Translations under genes and position numbers: made by a program
In this document: positions 17,501 to 26,900 of the stretch, one piece after another
How positions within the stretch are numbered: the first letter of the stretch is position 1
Layout of the letters: each line of letters begins with the position of its first letter
Notes under the pieces: generated by a model
The model's input: only the letters and a program-made list of their open reading frames with translations
Told to the model about the DNA's origin: nothing
Database searches by the model: none
Assembly (NCBI RefSeq): GCF_002109495.1
Contig: NZ_LVJN01000014.1
Location: 101,518 to 165,517 of the forward strand
From: Magnetofaba australis IT-1
GTDB taxonomy: Bacteria; Pseudomonadota; Magnetococcia; Magnetococcales; Magnetococcaceae
Direction: 5' to 3'
DNA: 64,000 bases

Positions 17501-19252
17501 ACTGAGTGTAAAACGGTCGGCGTACATGTCCCCATCAGTATTAATGCGGAACAGGTAGATGTAACTATCATCAGATAGCACACTGAGTCGAGTATCTGCG
17601 TTTTCCCAGGATACGACCACAGGTTTGTTCTTCGTAACAACATCAGAGTTACCTGACGCGGGCAACTCCTTTTTGGCTTGCCAAGAGCCATTCTTGGGAT
17701 CACGCGCCGAATAGTAGAACTTTCCATCATGATCTTGGAAAAACGCCAACACCACGCCTAAGTGCGACACCAGCTCCGGTTGAAAATAGGGTTTCCATTT
17801 CGACACCTCACTTTCAGCGAACGTGTCGTACCACGTGGAATAGAAAATCCGGGCTGTACCGACATTCTTATCCAAGTGCCCCCAACCATAGGTCTCCTGG
17901 CGGAACACGTCGTCACGGCCATCGCCATTGAAATCGGCGGGTAACAGGTGGCATCCATTGTCATGTTGAAAAGTCGTATTGACAGTCCAACTGCTTTGAT
18001 CGGTGCGCCCCAGCTCAAGATTCACAACGCGAAAATTGAACGTGTTTATATTGGAGCCGCTAGCCGATTCTTGCACGCCTGTGGCAAGATAGAGATGCGC
18101 GGTGCCGACATTATCATTATCCCAGGCGCCATACTCCTGGCGGATAAAATCCATGCGACGGTCGCCATTGAAATCACCGGGAATGATTTTATTGCCACTG
18201 ATATCCAGCTTCGGAGAGGTGTGAACCCCGGAAGCGCTCATTTTATATGCCTTGAATGACGCCACCAAATGGGACCCTGGAATGTTTTTCGACAGATAGA
18301 CCTGATAGTTGCTGTTGGGGCTGGTCGCGCCGCTACCCTGACGAATGAAATCGTCCCGCCCATCCCCGTCATAATCTCCGACAATGATATTTAACGAATC
18401 ATTGGTCAGGGCGTTGACCGTTTTGGCGTTGTCCGATTCGCCGGCGACCCACTCAGTGCCTTCCACATAGATAGTGAAGGCGGCGGACCACTTAAAACTC
18501 TCTGTTCCCGTCTTTTTGGCATATTCGTTGTAATAGACTTTGACCGACTTGCCGTCAGTGGTTTTGTCCACAACCATCAGGTCGGTATACCCGTCGCCGT
18601 CGTAGTCGCCCAGATATGGCGTTTGGTTATCGCTGAACGAAAAGCTGCCGCTCAGGTCCCAATATGTATTGAATTTGCCGTCCCGCGCTCCTGAACTCAT
18701 CAGCGCATAGGCCTTCCAGACCGTACCGACCTTACGCAGTAAGAACAGATCGTCTTTGCCGTCACGATTGAAATTGGCGCGACTGATCTTCACGGTAGCG
18801 GGGTCGCGCAGATTCGTCTGCAGAGCGGATAACCCCGCGCTGCTCATCTTGTGGACATAGAATTTCTTGTGGTTTTGATCCCAATGGGGATTGTGGCGGT
18901 AGTAGACCGTTACGGGCGGTTCGCTGGAGTTGTAGGCCAAAGTGCTCTGGCGCACAAAATCATCCAGCCCATCGCCATCGAAGTCCCCCATGATCAACTT
19001 CGCGTCATAACTGTTGCCGGGGCCATGGATGCCGCGCAAATCGGTCTCAGGGGTCTGTAGCTTACTACTCATATCTGTGCTGGTGGAGGTGAGCGGCCCC
19101 GCAGGGTCATAAATGTAGAAGGTGTTGGCTGCGCCGCTTCGGGTGGTGAAGCTGGTCGCCGCGGCAACCGGCTCAGGAGCGCTCCAATCACTCACCATCG
19201 CCAACACGGCTAGAAAAACGTTTAAGAATATAAACTGACGACGCATATTCAA
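14546..19252 (-). CDS. Large exported FG-GAP repeat protein with C-terminal polyserine linker
   Basis: 1568 residues with a signal peptide near residues 5-32. The N-terminal 500 residues carry at least seven FG-GAP repeats with calcium-loop motifs (DFDGDGLDDFVRQ, DYDGDGYTDLMVV, DYDGDGRDDFIRQ, DFNGDRRMDFIRQ, DFNGDGRDDVFRQ), which suggests an integrin-alpha-like propeller. The middle and C-terminal thousand residues have no family I recognise. A polyserine tract of more than 30 residues precedes a final segment of about 36 residues with two cysteines (NCRMVAVVG, YNQVCE). Polyserine linkers are known in secreted, surface-acting proteins. Proximity to the gsp operon suggests T2SS export, which is inference. 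Confidence 0.8.
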   Translation of the reverse strand: MNMRRQFIFLNVFLAVLAMVSDWSAPEPVAAATSFTTRSGAANTFYIYDPAGPLTSTSTDMSSKLQTPETDLRGIHGPGNSYDAKLIMGDFDGDGLDDFVRQSTLAYNSSEPPVTVYYRHNPHWDQNHKKFYVHKMSSAGLSALQTNLRDPATVKISRANFNRDGKDDLFLLRKVGTVWKAYALMSSGARDGKFNTYWDLSGSFSFSDNQTPYLGDYDGDGYTDLMVVDKTTDGKSVKVYYNEYAKKTGTESFKWSAAFTIYVEGTEWVAGESDNAKTVNALTNDSLNIIVGDYDGDGRDDFIRQGSGATSPNSNYQVYLSKNIPGSHLVASFKAYKMSASGVHTSPKLDISGNKIIPGDFNGDRRMDFIRQEYGAWDNDNVGTAHLYLATGVQESASGSNINTFNFRVVNLELGRTDQSSWTVNTTFQHDNGCHLLPADFNGDGRDDVFRQETYGWGHLDKNVGTARIFYSTWYDTFAESEVSKWKPYFQPELVSHLGVVLAFFQDHDGKFYYSARDPKNGSWQAKKELPASGNSDVVTKNKPVVVSWENADTRLSVLSDDSYIYLFRINTDGDMYADRFTLSNATDEANNKSEVLLLRPQEMRYKLSGSRTNPEVGSDTKDEWSLYDKKGNPFLEESRKVVKFTGQKGTDKKFSSGGIADPFKVLLVPSGFPGVKRWVLISHYVENSTPEIHIQSQLRSEDGWFATEDLKIPYSESKTTAQAKGFTDLEIDPVDATKVKNLVLNHYLEHTITASDLPGIDASNLTYGKIDRGKYDFIDAVVTNQKVEGDLTTEDGQKKLKASKSLVISTGKTPVAIHLNLHVDGWIDTSEIKKSSEATEGQNVVYGLDATPRASRKRLLNSVDGKLYMYTAGGYLESHSKHSQLRYAYDPTNSTISSRWKMWSAYEGRLYNTGNDIQYFDKTVPSVIEVPNFRTVRYEETPGDVKQELFGSFERIFLFTKGDGTGPVRSMVLRPKGKLRGKFLKTVSIDPTIIGYIEGAPPVPMINMQPGNDYSDTSSVSLSNTTSTDTTWSQDLDWGVMAKIEGPVGPSSEVVPERFAFAVEASYDFSYHRSRYQSQEITQDSSHAMLGYSATAVPTDNKKIYGTAGGAGKERVGCNYSPPNVSTADAIWVEGYWCPMNTGYVLLQSTQLSLYALTNEDEQGVEHYYGLSLGPKDDGLIEKTAIAFKINGNYTRQGDLKSYASPERADIEEFSRIIKDHEAGVRTRYLNHAGYNAFASVPGFSSIALTSMVDKYAWNARGGSYRQSTSNMYGMGVSLGAAMNLSAMVGVSYWDLMAMGGGYFNISSNEETNNTDGFAMSVNVDPEESGLYSDGVTPAEDSYGKVDSYAVRSFFFAPSMKNFQVFVNTVVDQNWLSSNDNDAISLRNAINGRPNQVWRLAHRVTALSTLYRGLDETKAETSLTTLNDAAATTSTGITSDAAFSAWMARVESKLDQIIGKVDVVNQNINTLRTQMGQANSEFLKIIQGNTGSSSTSGSSSSSSSSSSSSSSSSSSSSSSSSSSSSSSSSSSGSTTPATTTIASNEQNCRMVAVVGRRGRTTYNQVCE
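14659..14754 (-). repeat. 12-bp tandem repeat encoding polyserine
   Basis: Eight consecutive perfect copies of the 12-mer TGCTTGAACTAC (plus-strand reading) lie near the 3' end of the large FG-GAP gene. On the coding strand each unit adds four serines. Because 12 is a multiple of three, gain or loss of units would change linker length without breaking the frame. Confidence 0.95.
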
Positions 19253-19914
19253 CTCCCCGTCAAATTCGTCGTTACGCTCACCTTAAGCGTAACTCGGCAT
19301 ACAAAATCGCCCGCCTGCCGAACTGGACATAGAATGGTCCAGACAGGTGTAGACGGAGCGTTCCTCTACAAATTTCAGCAGAGCGGACGCACCACAGATC
19401 CACCCTGTGCGCAGCCAATCAAATTGAGGCGCGCACTGCCTGATCAGGCGGAACCCCTGACTCCCAGTGGGCTCTGCATATCGGGAGCGTTGCACCGCTC
19501 ATCTGCCTACAGCGCACGCCAACTGATTGACAACACAACGGTAATCCAAAACACACAATTTTAAATATAATTCGCATGCAATTTGCCTTGCAAGAATATT
19601 TCACCTTTTAAGTGTATTTTTTCTCATGGGCCTTGGAATGAGCATTTCCAGATAGTTTTGTTTCTGCTGCAATGCCTCAGCTTAGAAATTTAAGATGTCT
19701 CTGAAATACCTGTAGAAACAACTACACATCAATTCAATGCTTTGGGATATTCCCTGATCTCAACTCCTACACCTTAGACAGGAGGTCATTTTGAAAGTAA
19801 GGTGTTTACAACTGCACAAAACCCAAAATTGAGAGGGGTAACTTTCCAGCGTATTGAGCCGCCATACCGCTCTGTGCCAGATTGAGCACGCCTCCCGTCG
19901 CGGGTTATTGGCAC
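19253..19914. other. Intergenic region between host T2SS locus and prophage tail end
   Basis: No credible gene is visible in these 662 bp. The part near 19560-19760 is markedly AT-rich and probably holds the promoter of the large FG-GAP gene, whose ATG is at 19252. The left prophage boundary should lie here, but I could not find a clear attachment-site repeat shared with the right side. Confidence 0.5.
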
Positions 19915-20697
19915 TCACCGCACCAGCCACACCTCCACTCCCTCCCCGGCATCTTGGAGTTTCATCCAACGAGGATTGACCGGGACATCTGCGCGCAGAT
20001 GAATCTGCCCCAGAAAACCGATCACATCCCACTCGGGGCGGTATTGTCGGCCGATGTATGCTCGGCTTGCATCATAGGCAGGATTCTGCACATTGCGCAT
20101 AAGGGGCTGGCCATCGCTATTGCGCGTGCGCCGCACTGCGTAGAGCCGCTCGCTCATATTGACGGCTTTGCCGGTCTCCGGGTCGGTTGTCGTGGGCTTG
20201 GGATCATCCTGATCAATGATCAGATCCGGGATGAATACACTCTCGGGGATGCGGTCTTCATGGTAGAAGACACGTTCTCCATTCTCGTCCTGCCAGGACA
20301 GTTGGACGCAGGGCTCTGTCAGAATGCGCCCGTATGCATCACGCAGGTCCTTTTCGGCCCATTCATCCTCAAAGGTATTGCCCACCAATATGGCTGTGCC
20401 GGACATGACGCCAAAGATCTCGTTTGGGTCGTCATCAAGGGTGGCGATGCGGACTTTTCCATTGGGCTGACCATCGACGTCCTTGGCGCGCACCACGGGC
20501 AGACCGACCCGGTCCTCATTGTCAGGATTGCCATCCTCCCACTCCATCAACTCACCAAAGTCAGCGGTATTGGCGTTGATGGAGCCCTTGGCGTAGACGT
20601 TGCCGCCAGATTCAATGCGAAACAGGTTGCCGTTGTTGTCGTCTTTGACGCCAAATGCGCGGCACCCGCCGTTGGGACGTCCGGTTTCGATCTGCAC
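19915..20697 (-). CDS. Phage tail fibre/tip protein, 3' part (frameshifted from upstream ORF)
   Basis: 260 residues from a GTG at 20697, but the frame is open further upstream to about 20838 and reads sensibly there (WDFHAANGGSSEAFRFHSGS, then HGTYGEQNGHALVQIETG). It continues the gene whose 5' part ends out of frame at 20547. The sequence FRIESGGNVYAKGSINANTADFGE is typical of the distal part of tail fibre/spike proteins. It is the last gene of the late operon. A -1 shift near 20785-20800 would join the two into about 568 residues. Confidence 0.75.
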   Translation of the reverse strand: MQIETGRPNGGCRAFGVKDDNNGNLFRIESGGNVYAKGSINANTADFGELMEWEDGNPDNEDRVGLPVVRAKDVDGQPNGKVRIATLDDDPNEIFGVMSGTAILVGNTFEDEWAEKDLRDAYGRILTEPCVQLSWQDENGERVFYHEDRIPESVFIPDLIIDQDDPKPTTTDPETGKAVNMSERLYAVRRTRNSDGQPLMRNVQNPAYDASRAYIGRQYRPEWDVIGFLGQIHLRADVPVNPRWMKLQDAGEGVEVWLVR

Positions 20698-21620
20698 CAG
20701 GGCGTGTCCGTTCTGCTCTCCGTAGGTGCCGTGGGAGCCGGAGTGGAATCGAAAAGCCTCGCTGCTTCCACCATTGGCAGCGTGAAAATCCCAGTTGGAG
20801 CCGGTCCTTGATCGAAGATCTCGATGCGCGAACCGTCATAGAGGGAGCAGAGATAGATCTTGTGCCAGGTGTTCGAACCCCAGCGGGTCTTGCGCACGAA
20901 GAAGCCGCGCCCTGCGCCAAACCAGTTGCTCCAGGGTTGATCCGGAGGTGGATCGCCAATCCACAGGGTGGGCGCGTGGGAGGGATCTTCCGTACTGCCG
21001 CCATTTCCGAAGTTGGCGCTGCCCATGGCGCCCATGAGGAGATAGCCAGGGATTGATGTTTGCCCCGTGTTGAGGTCAATCTTGAAAACCTCACTGGTCC
21101 CATCGGGCTTGTAGATGATGGCTTTGTTGGTCGCAGAGGAGATGCGCCACAGCGGCGTTTGAATCCCGGCCTGAAACTCTTGCAGCCCGGTGGAGGGCTC
21201 GGAGCCATCGGCTTTGAGAAACCCCATCTCCGGCAACTGTCGCTCATCGGTGATGATGCCATAGAGGATTTGCTGCAAGTCAGACGGTATCACCGCATCG
21301 CTGACGGTGACGGTGGTCAGTCCGCTACCGCCATCAAAACTGGCGCTGACCACATGACTCCAGACATTGGCGCCCAAGGAGACCGCATTGATGGCCCGCC
21401 CTGCGATGTAGGTGGCGGTGACATCTCCCACCACGGTGAACTGGGTGGAGGAAACGTACGCAACGACAGAGGTTTCGGCGTAGATGGCGCCGATCACGGC
21501 ATCGATATTGGCTTTGTGACTGCCATCGGCGTTATGGCCAACCAGCATTGCGCGGAATCCGCCCTCGATCTCATCGGCGTAGGCATCATCGGTGATGTTG
21601 CTGGGAATCTGATTGCTCAT
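20547..21620 (-). CDS. Phage tail fibre/tip protein, 5' part
   Basis: Starts MSNQIPSNITDDAYADEIEG, 3 bp after the upstream tail gene. Reading is convincing up to about YLCSLYDGSRIEIFDQGPAPTG. The remaining 80 or so residues are low-complexity and match the out-of-frame translation of the downstream part. The true product therefore probably continues in the frame of 19915-20697. This could be a programmed -1 frameshift, a mutation, or a sequencing error at the GGG/TTTT runs; no classical slippery heptamer is in register. Role: receptor-binding or tail-tip structure. Confidence 0.7.
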   Translation of the reverse strand: MSNQIPSNITDDAYADEIEGGFRAMLVGHNADGSHKANIDAVIGAIYAETSVVAYVSSTQFTVVGDVTATYIAGRAINAVSLGANVWSHVVSASFDGGSGLTTVTVSDAVIPSDLQQILYGIITDERQLPEMGFLKADGSEPSTGLQEFQAGIQTPLWRISSATNKAIIYKPDGTSEVFKIDLNTGQTSIPGYLLMGAMGSANFGNGGSTEDPSHAPTLWIGDPPPDQPWSNWFGAGRGFFVRKTRWGSNTWHKIYLCSLYDGSRIEIFDQGPAPTGIFTLPMVEAARLFDSTPAPTAPTESRTDTPWCRSKPDVPTAGAAHLASKTTTTATCFALNLAATSTPRAPSTPIPLTLVS

Positions 21621-21623
21621 GGC

Positions 21624-22460
21624 TCAGCCCTCGGTGAAGGTCAATTTGGCGCGGGCGCGCTGAGGATGAATGATGGCGATCTGTGGGGAGTCGCTGATGC
21701 GGCCCAGAATGTTGTGGTCGATCTCCTCTCCAGTGTTCGCCCCGGGAAAGAGAGAGACCAGCATCTGCTTGCGCTTGCCCTGATTGGTCAGCATCTCCAC
21801 CAAGCGGCGCGCATCGGCGTCTCGCGTCATCCAGCGGAGTTCCATGGAGAGTTTGCGAGTAGGCGCGCCTCTGGAGACTGCCGCCAGAGTGCCGCCCGCA
21901 GTGGCAGTGAGCTCGGTAGGGTCATTGACCTGAAGAGTAGCGCTGAAGGCGGGGCCACGGCTTGGCTGCCAGTGCAAACCTGCCAGCAGTCGATAAGCCT
22001 CCAGATAGCCCTCCGGGTTGGCGGTATCGGAGAGCGTGATGCGCAGGGACTGGATGGCGAAGCTCTCCTCCAGCCATAGCACCGAGAATGCGGAACCCCG
22101 ATCAGAGAAGATGGTCGCGCGCCATGTATCGACGCGCCAAGTGAGCGCGCGAAACCCCTTCACCACCGTCATGGGGATCACGCTGGAGTCGTAGACGCTG
22201 TTGGTCCAAGCATCATCGGAGAACAGCTCCACCCGCCAGCGCGCATTGGATTTGCGCATATTGTGGCCAAACAGACCGATGCAGGAGATGCGCTGCGGCG
22301 CGCCCCACGTTGCGGACACCACATGCTCTGCGGCATTCACGGTGCGCATCATGCGCTGACGGCGCAGATCCTGGAGATGGGTGACCGGTTGCTCCGCCAA
22401 TGGCGTTGGCGCACAGGTCAGCGTGGCCTGGTCGGCGAGGTTTTCGGGTACAATTCTCAT
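21624..22460 (-). CDS. Phage tail protein (distal tail/baseplate type)
   Basis: 278 residues with no cysteine-rich or enzymatic motif. It has a beta-rich composition (ISCIGLFGHNMRKSNARWRVELFSDD, LWLEESFAIQSLRITLSD). It overlaps the upstream hub-like gene by 4 bp and precedes the fibre gene by 3 bp. Proteins of this size and place in siphovirus tail operons are usually distal-tail or baseplate components. The specific family was not identified. Confidence 0.6.
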   Translation of the reverse strand: MRIVPENLADQATLTCAPTPLAEQPVTHLQDLRRQRMMRTVNAAEHVVSATWGAPQRISCIGLFGHNMRKSNARWRVELFSDDAWTNSVYDSSVIPMTVVKGFRALTWRVDTWRATIFSDRGSAFSVLWLEESFAIQSLRITLSDTANPEGYLEAYRLLAGLHWQPSRGPAFSATLQVNDPTELTATAGGTLAAVSRGAPTRKLSMELRWMTRDADARRLVEMLTNQGKRKQMLVSLFPGANTGEEIDHNILGRISDSPQIAIIHPQRARAKLTFTEG

Positions 22461-23932
22461 GACGTGACCAGCGTAATGTCGATGCGGTTATCAGAGGGCG
22501 TTTCGCGCAGCGCGGTGACGATGCCGCTACGTCCACTCTCCCAGCCGGGAATGTGGATATGAGTTATGCGCACGATGCCGCCCAGATCGGCGACCAATGC
22601 CCCAGCCTGGGTGCGAAATGTCCACTTGTTGCGCGCGGATTGGTTCTGCGTCAGACGGCGAGACGCTTCGGTTGACGCATCCGCCTCGTCGGCCAACAAT
22701 GTGGGCGCTTGGTCAGGGTCAGAGGCCAACGGCCATTGAGTCTGAATGGCGGTATCTGACGCCGACGTCGTTTGGTATTCGGTTGAGAAAGCTGAACGCT
22801 GCTCAGCAGACACCGCCCCCGCCAAGCCATCGGCATTCTGCACGCTCCAATGCCGGTGGTAGCCAAGCCGAACGCGCCATGGCGGCGCGTCAAGTGGCTC
22901 ATGCCGGGGAATCTCCGCATGCAGGTCGTCCGGGCCCAGGTCTAAGACTGGATCGCCCGGCGCCGACAAATCTGGCATCCGACCCACGGTGAATTTGCCC
23001 AAGCGCGTAAAGCCCCACCACGCGCCGATGCTGGCGGAGACCTCGTTGATGGCTTCCACCAAATTGCGGCGCTGCCGGATGTAGAGCCCCAGGGGCTGCG
23101 GGCATTGGGTATTGAGAGCCGTGAACGCATCGGCGTCCAAGTCACCAGAGGTGAGCGCGTCGCGCGTCACCAACGCCTGAATGATGTCGGCAGCGGTCTG
23201 CGTAGCGGAGCTAGCGTCACAGGTGATCTGCCCGGCTAGTTCAGAGACCAGCGTGACCGTCCCATTGGCCAAATCGACGCTGTAATCCGTACCCGTCGTC
23301 AGCAAAACGCCGTTGTCGCGCACCGCATCCACCGACTGCATCGCGCCATCGTGGAGTTGATAAACGCGCGTAGCGGCATCGATGAGCACCGGGCTGGCGT
23401 TGTAAACCCTGCCGTAAAGGAGAGGTTTTGGATTGTCCGTTTCTGGGCCACTGGTGAGTAGATTGGACTGTACGGGGCGATCCAGCGTTGCCCCGTGGTC
23501 ATGGACCTCCAAACGCAGCGCCGCACCCGCGTAACTTAGTCGCCCGCCCACGCCAGTGAGCACAGTGCGGAAATCGGCAAGCGGCCACGCTGGGTCGCCC
23601 AACCGTAGCGATACCGGATGCCCAGTAAAGATGGCCTCGGTGAGCCAGACGTCCATCAGCCCCTCAGGGTTGGCGAACACGATGTCACCCCAGGCGCGAG
23701 ATGCCTGACCGGAGAGGCCGTTCAATTGGCGGCTGATGGTGACTGGCTCAATGATAAGCCCGTCATAGGTACTGTGCGCAGGCGAGTCGCTGGCATGGCT
23801 GATGTAGCCCATGCGCGACAGGCGCAGGGTATCGATAGTCCCGTTGCGATAAGCCTGGGCTTCGAGCAATAGCTCCCGCGCCGCAGCCGGATTCGCCAGC
23901 CACGCTTGATAGTCGGAATCTGAGATGGTCAT
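22457..23932 (-). CDS. Phage tail hub/baseplate-like protein
   Basis: 491 residues, immediately downstream of the tape-measure gene with a 2-bp gap and overlapping the next tail gene by 4 bp. Beta-rich segments (LSYAGAALRLEVHDHGATL, PLLYGRVYNASPVLIDAATRVYQLHDG) resemble tail-hub (gp27-like) proteins found at this position in lambda-like and GTA-like tails. The assignment rests on context and general composition, not on a specific motif. Confidence 0.6.
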   Translation of the reverse strand: MTISDSDYQAWLANPAAARELLLEAQAYRNGTIDTLRLSRMGYISHASDSPAHSTYDGLIIEPVTISRQLNGLSGQASRAWGDIVFANPEGLMDVWLTEAIFTGHPVSLRLGDPAWPLADFRTVLTGVGGRLSYAGAALRLEVHDHGATLDRPVQSNLLTSGPETDNPKPLLYGRVYNASPVLIDAATRVYQLHDGAMQSVDAVRDNGVLLTTGTDYSVDLANGTVTLVSELAGQITCDASSATQTAADIIQALVTRDALTSGDLDADAFTALNTQCPQPLGLYIRQRRNLVEAINEVSASIGAWWGFTRLGKFTVGRMPDLSAPGDPVLDLGPDDLHAEIPRHEPLDAPPWRVRLGYHRHWSVQNADGLAGAVSAEQRSAFSTEYQTTSASDTAIQTQWPLASDPDQAPTLLADEADASTEASRRLTQNQSARNKWTFRTQAGALVADLGGIVRITHIHIPGWESGRSGIVTALRETPSDNRIDITLVTS

Positions 23933-23934
23933 GG

Positions 23935-26900
23935 CTATGAAAGCTGTGACGCGCGCAGTTGGGCGAGAGATGCGGTTGTGGCGGATGCCGCCTGCTCTTT
24001 ACCGGCAGCGATGAGCTGCTGGGTTTGGCGTTCCACCGTTTGAGTGAGAAACGCCACATCCGCGCGCAACTCGGAGACTTCGTTGCGGAGGGCGTCGGCT
24101 TCGGCGGCAGGGTTGGTTTGATTGCTTGGAAGCAGCCCCGACAGATCCTGCCGCACCGAGTCAAAGATACTCTTGTAACCCGCACCGCTGGCGTATTGAT
24201 CACGGGCCTCGGTGAGGTAGCCCTGCGCCAAGCTGGGGAGTTGGCTGATGGCGTCAATGTCGCGATTGTAGGCGCGCTGCACCACGCCATTGTATGCGGT
24301 CCGGGCCAGATCCAATTGCTCGGCTTGCGTCAGGGTAGAGAGATTCCCCGTTTCCAGCCCCAACAGCGTGTTGTTGATTCCCTGTAGGGCGCTCTGCATT
24401 CTCACGCTCACGCCATTGGCGGTTGCCACAGCCTGCTCGGCGTACTGCTCCTCAATGGCCTGCTTTTTGGTCAGGTAGAGTTCCGTCAGCTCCAGGGTCT
24501 GTTGTTGGTGCTGTTCAGCAAGAGATTGCTGCTCCGCATACCACTGCTCCAACTCCTCCATCGCCAAGGCCCTGGGATCGGTCATCCCCAACAGCTCACG
24601 CCGGATCGACTCCGACCACTGCAACGCCTGCCGCTGCTGAGCGTCCAGGAAATCAAGTAGATCTTCATCCAACACGGGAGCGATCTGCGCATACTCCTCC
24701 CGAATGGCCTGTTGTCTGGCGCGATAGAGCGCCGTCAGGTCCCCGGTCTGTTGTTGATACTGCTCCGCCTGGGCCAACTGCTCGACATACCAGTCGTCCA
24801 ACTCCTCAAACGCCAGCGCCATGGGGTCCATCACCCCAAGTAGCTCCCGGCGGATTCCTTCCGCCCACTGCAACGCCGCGCGCTCTGCTGCGGTGACATC
24901 CTCCGAGGCCACTTCCGGGATGATGCGATACTGCTCTCGGAGCGCCTCCAGTTGCGCAGTGTGCAGATCCGCCAACGCCTGCGCGCCCATTCCCACCGCC
25001 TCAGCCGCTTTAATCTGTCCGGCCTGCTGCTCCTGAAGCTGTTTGAGCGCGAAGCCATAAGGATCGGTCAGTTGTAGCAGTTTGTCCTCGATCTCGCCCC
25101 GCCACTGGCTGCGCATCTGCTCCTTTGCATGCGCTTCCGCGGCGTCTACTTCCTCTAGGGCGATATTGTAGAGACCGGCGTTGGCCGCCATCTGGTCAAA
25201 CTGAGTGGAGAGCGCCTGCACCGCCGCTTCGGCTTGGGTCATTGCATCGGTGGGCTCCGCCCATACGCCCTCTAAAACCGCGAGCATCTGATCTCGTCCG
25301 GCGGACCACTCGGTGAGAATGCGCTCCATCTCCGTGTAGTCGCTGGCGTTGTTCAGGGCGTGCTTGAGCGCGGGGGCCGCGCCTTGAATTGTTCCGTTGG
25401 CCAGATTGCCGCCGAACAGCCCCAACATCGCCTGGCCAAAGTTCTCCGCCGTCCAACCGAAACCGGTGGCGCTGTCGGAGTAACCCTTCTCAGCGTGCCA
25501 TCCCACATGTCCCAGTTCGTGAACCGTGTAATCTTCGCCCAGGGTAAACCCGCCCTGGGTGATCAATCCCCGCAGCCCCTCACTCATGGCGATGACGGCA
25601 TCTACCGGCGTATCGGCATTACGGGTGCTGGTCAGGTTACCGATGTTGACATGGTTGCTCCCAGCCCAAGGATGCTCCATGCCATTGAAGAATACTGTAA
25701 TGGCAGGCGGTGAGGGTTCGTCATCGCCAAACAGGTCGCCGATGAAGCTCCCGGCGAGCGTCCCCAGCACCATTCCCACGGGACCGCCAGCCATCCCCAG
25801 GATGGTCCCCATGGAGGAGCCGATGCCGTATCCCGCAGCGGAGCCCAATGCGCCGCCGATGCCCGCCTCCTGGGAGCCAAAGGCGAGACTGCCCACGCCA
25901 TAGCCCAACCCCGCCGCGCCGAGAAGGCCCATGGCGGTGGCTCCGCCCAGAGCTCCAGGGTTGACGACAGGAGCCAATGCCTGTGAACCTGCGGGCAATC
26001 CGCTGACGCCCCCATACCATGCCGCAGCATCTGCCCCGGTAACCAGTCCAATGCCGGGGACGTTGTATACCGCCGTCACATTGGCCAGACCAAGATTGGA
26101 GGCCCCAAAGGCGTTAATTGCTCCGCCAATACCGCTGGTCTGCAAACCAAAGCTGCCGCCAAAGGCGGAGAACAGGTCGCTGCCGGTGGAGGCGATATTG
26201 AACAAACCGCCCACACCGCCGCTACCACTCATCCCCGTGATGCTGGGAGCAGACAATCCCATGGATTGCGCCACGCCGCCCAGCCCGACCGACCCCATCA
26301 CTGAACCGATGACTGGTCGAATCACCATGGCCGCCGCAATCTCCGCCGCGGCGCGAATGAAGATGCGCTTCATCGCATCCGCCACATCGTCGGCGCTGCG
26401 CAGGCTGCCATCAAACGCTGACTCAAAGGCGTCGGTCAAAACGTTCTGAATGCCCTCTGCGGCGCGCTCAAACGGGGCGTTAAGGCTCTTCTCGTAGGCT
26501 TCCAGAGCCTTCTTGTGTTCGTCTGCCGCCTTCTTGGCGGCCTTGGCGGCTTTCTCCTCAGCCTCAGTCATCTCCTCAGTAGTGCGCGTCGCCTGCTCCT
26601 TGGCGCGGATGAGCCGCTCCAATTCGCGCGCCTGCTCTGAGCCGAGTTGAATGCCGGTTTCCGAGAGTGTGTTGCTCAGCTCTTTCTGGATTGCCGCTTC
26701 GCGCTCTGCTTCGGCGAGTCGGCGCGTCAACTCTTCCAACGGGATCTTGCCGTCGATGACCTGCTGATGAAGGGCAATCTCATTCTTGAGTTCAGCCAGA
26801 TACTCGCGCTCAACACCCACCAGCTTTGCGCGCTCCAGTCGATAACGCTCATATTCATCCTCCATTGCCTGGTCGATGCGCGCCCTTTCTGCATCGGTGA

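Noticed and set aside
19253..19914. Left attachment site of the prophage
   Set aside because: I compared the region with 61200-61360 and 63650-63960 by eye and found no convincing shared core.
20860..20885. GTTCGAACCCC resembling a tRNA T-loop
   Set aside because: It lies within the tail fibre coding sequence and no acceptor or anticodon stems can be formed around it.
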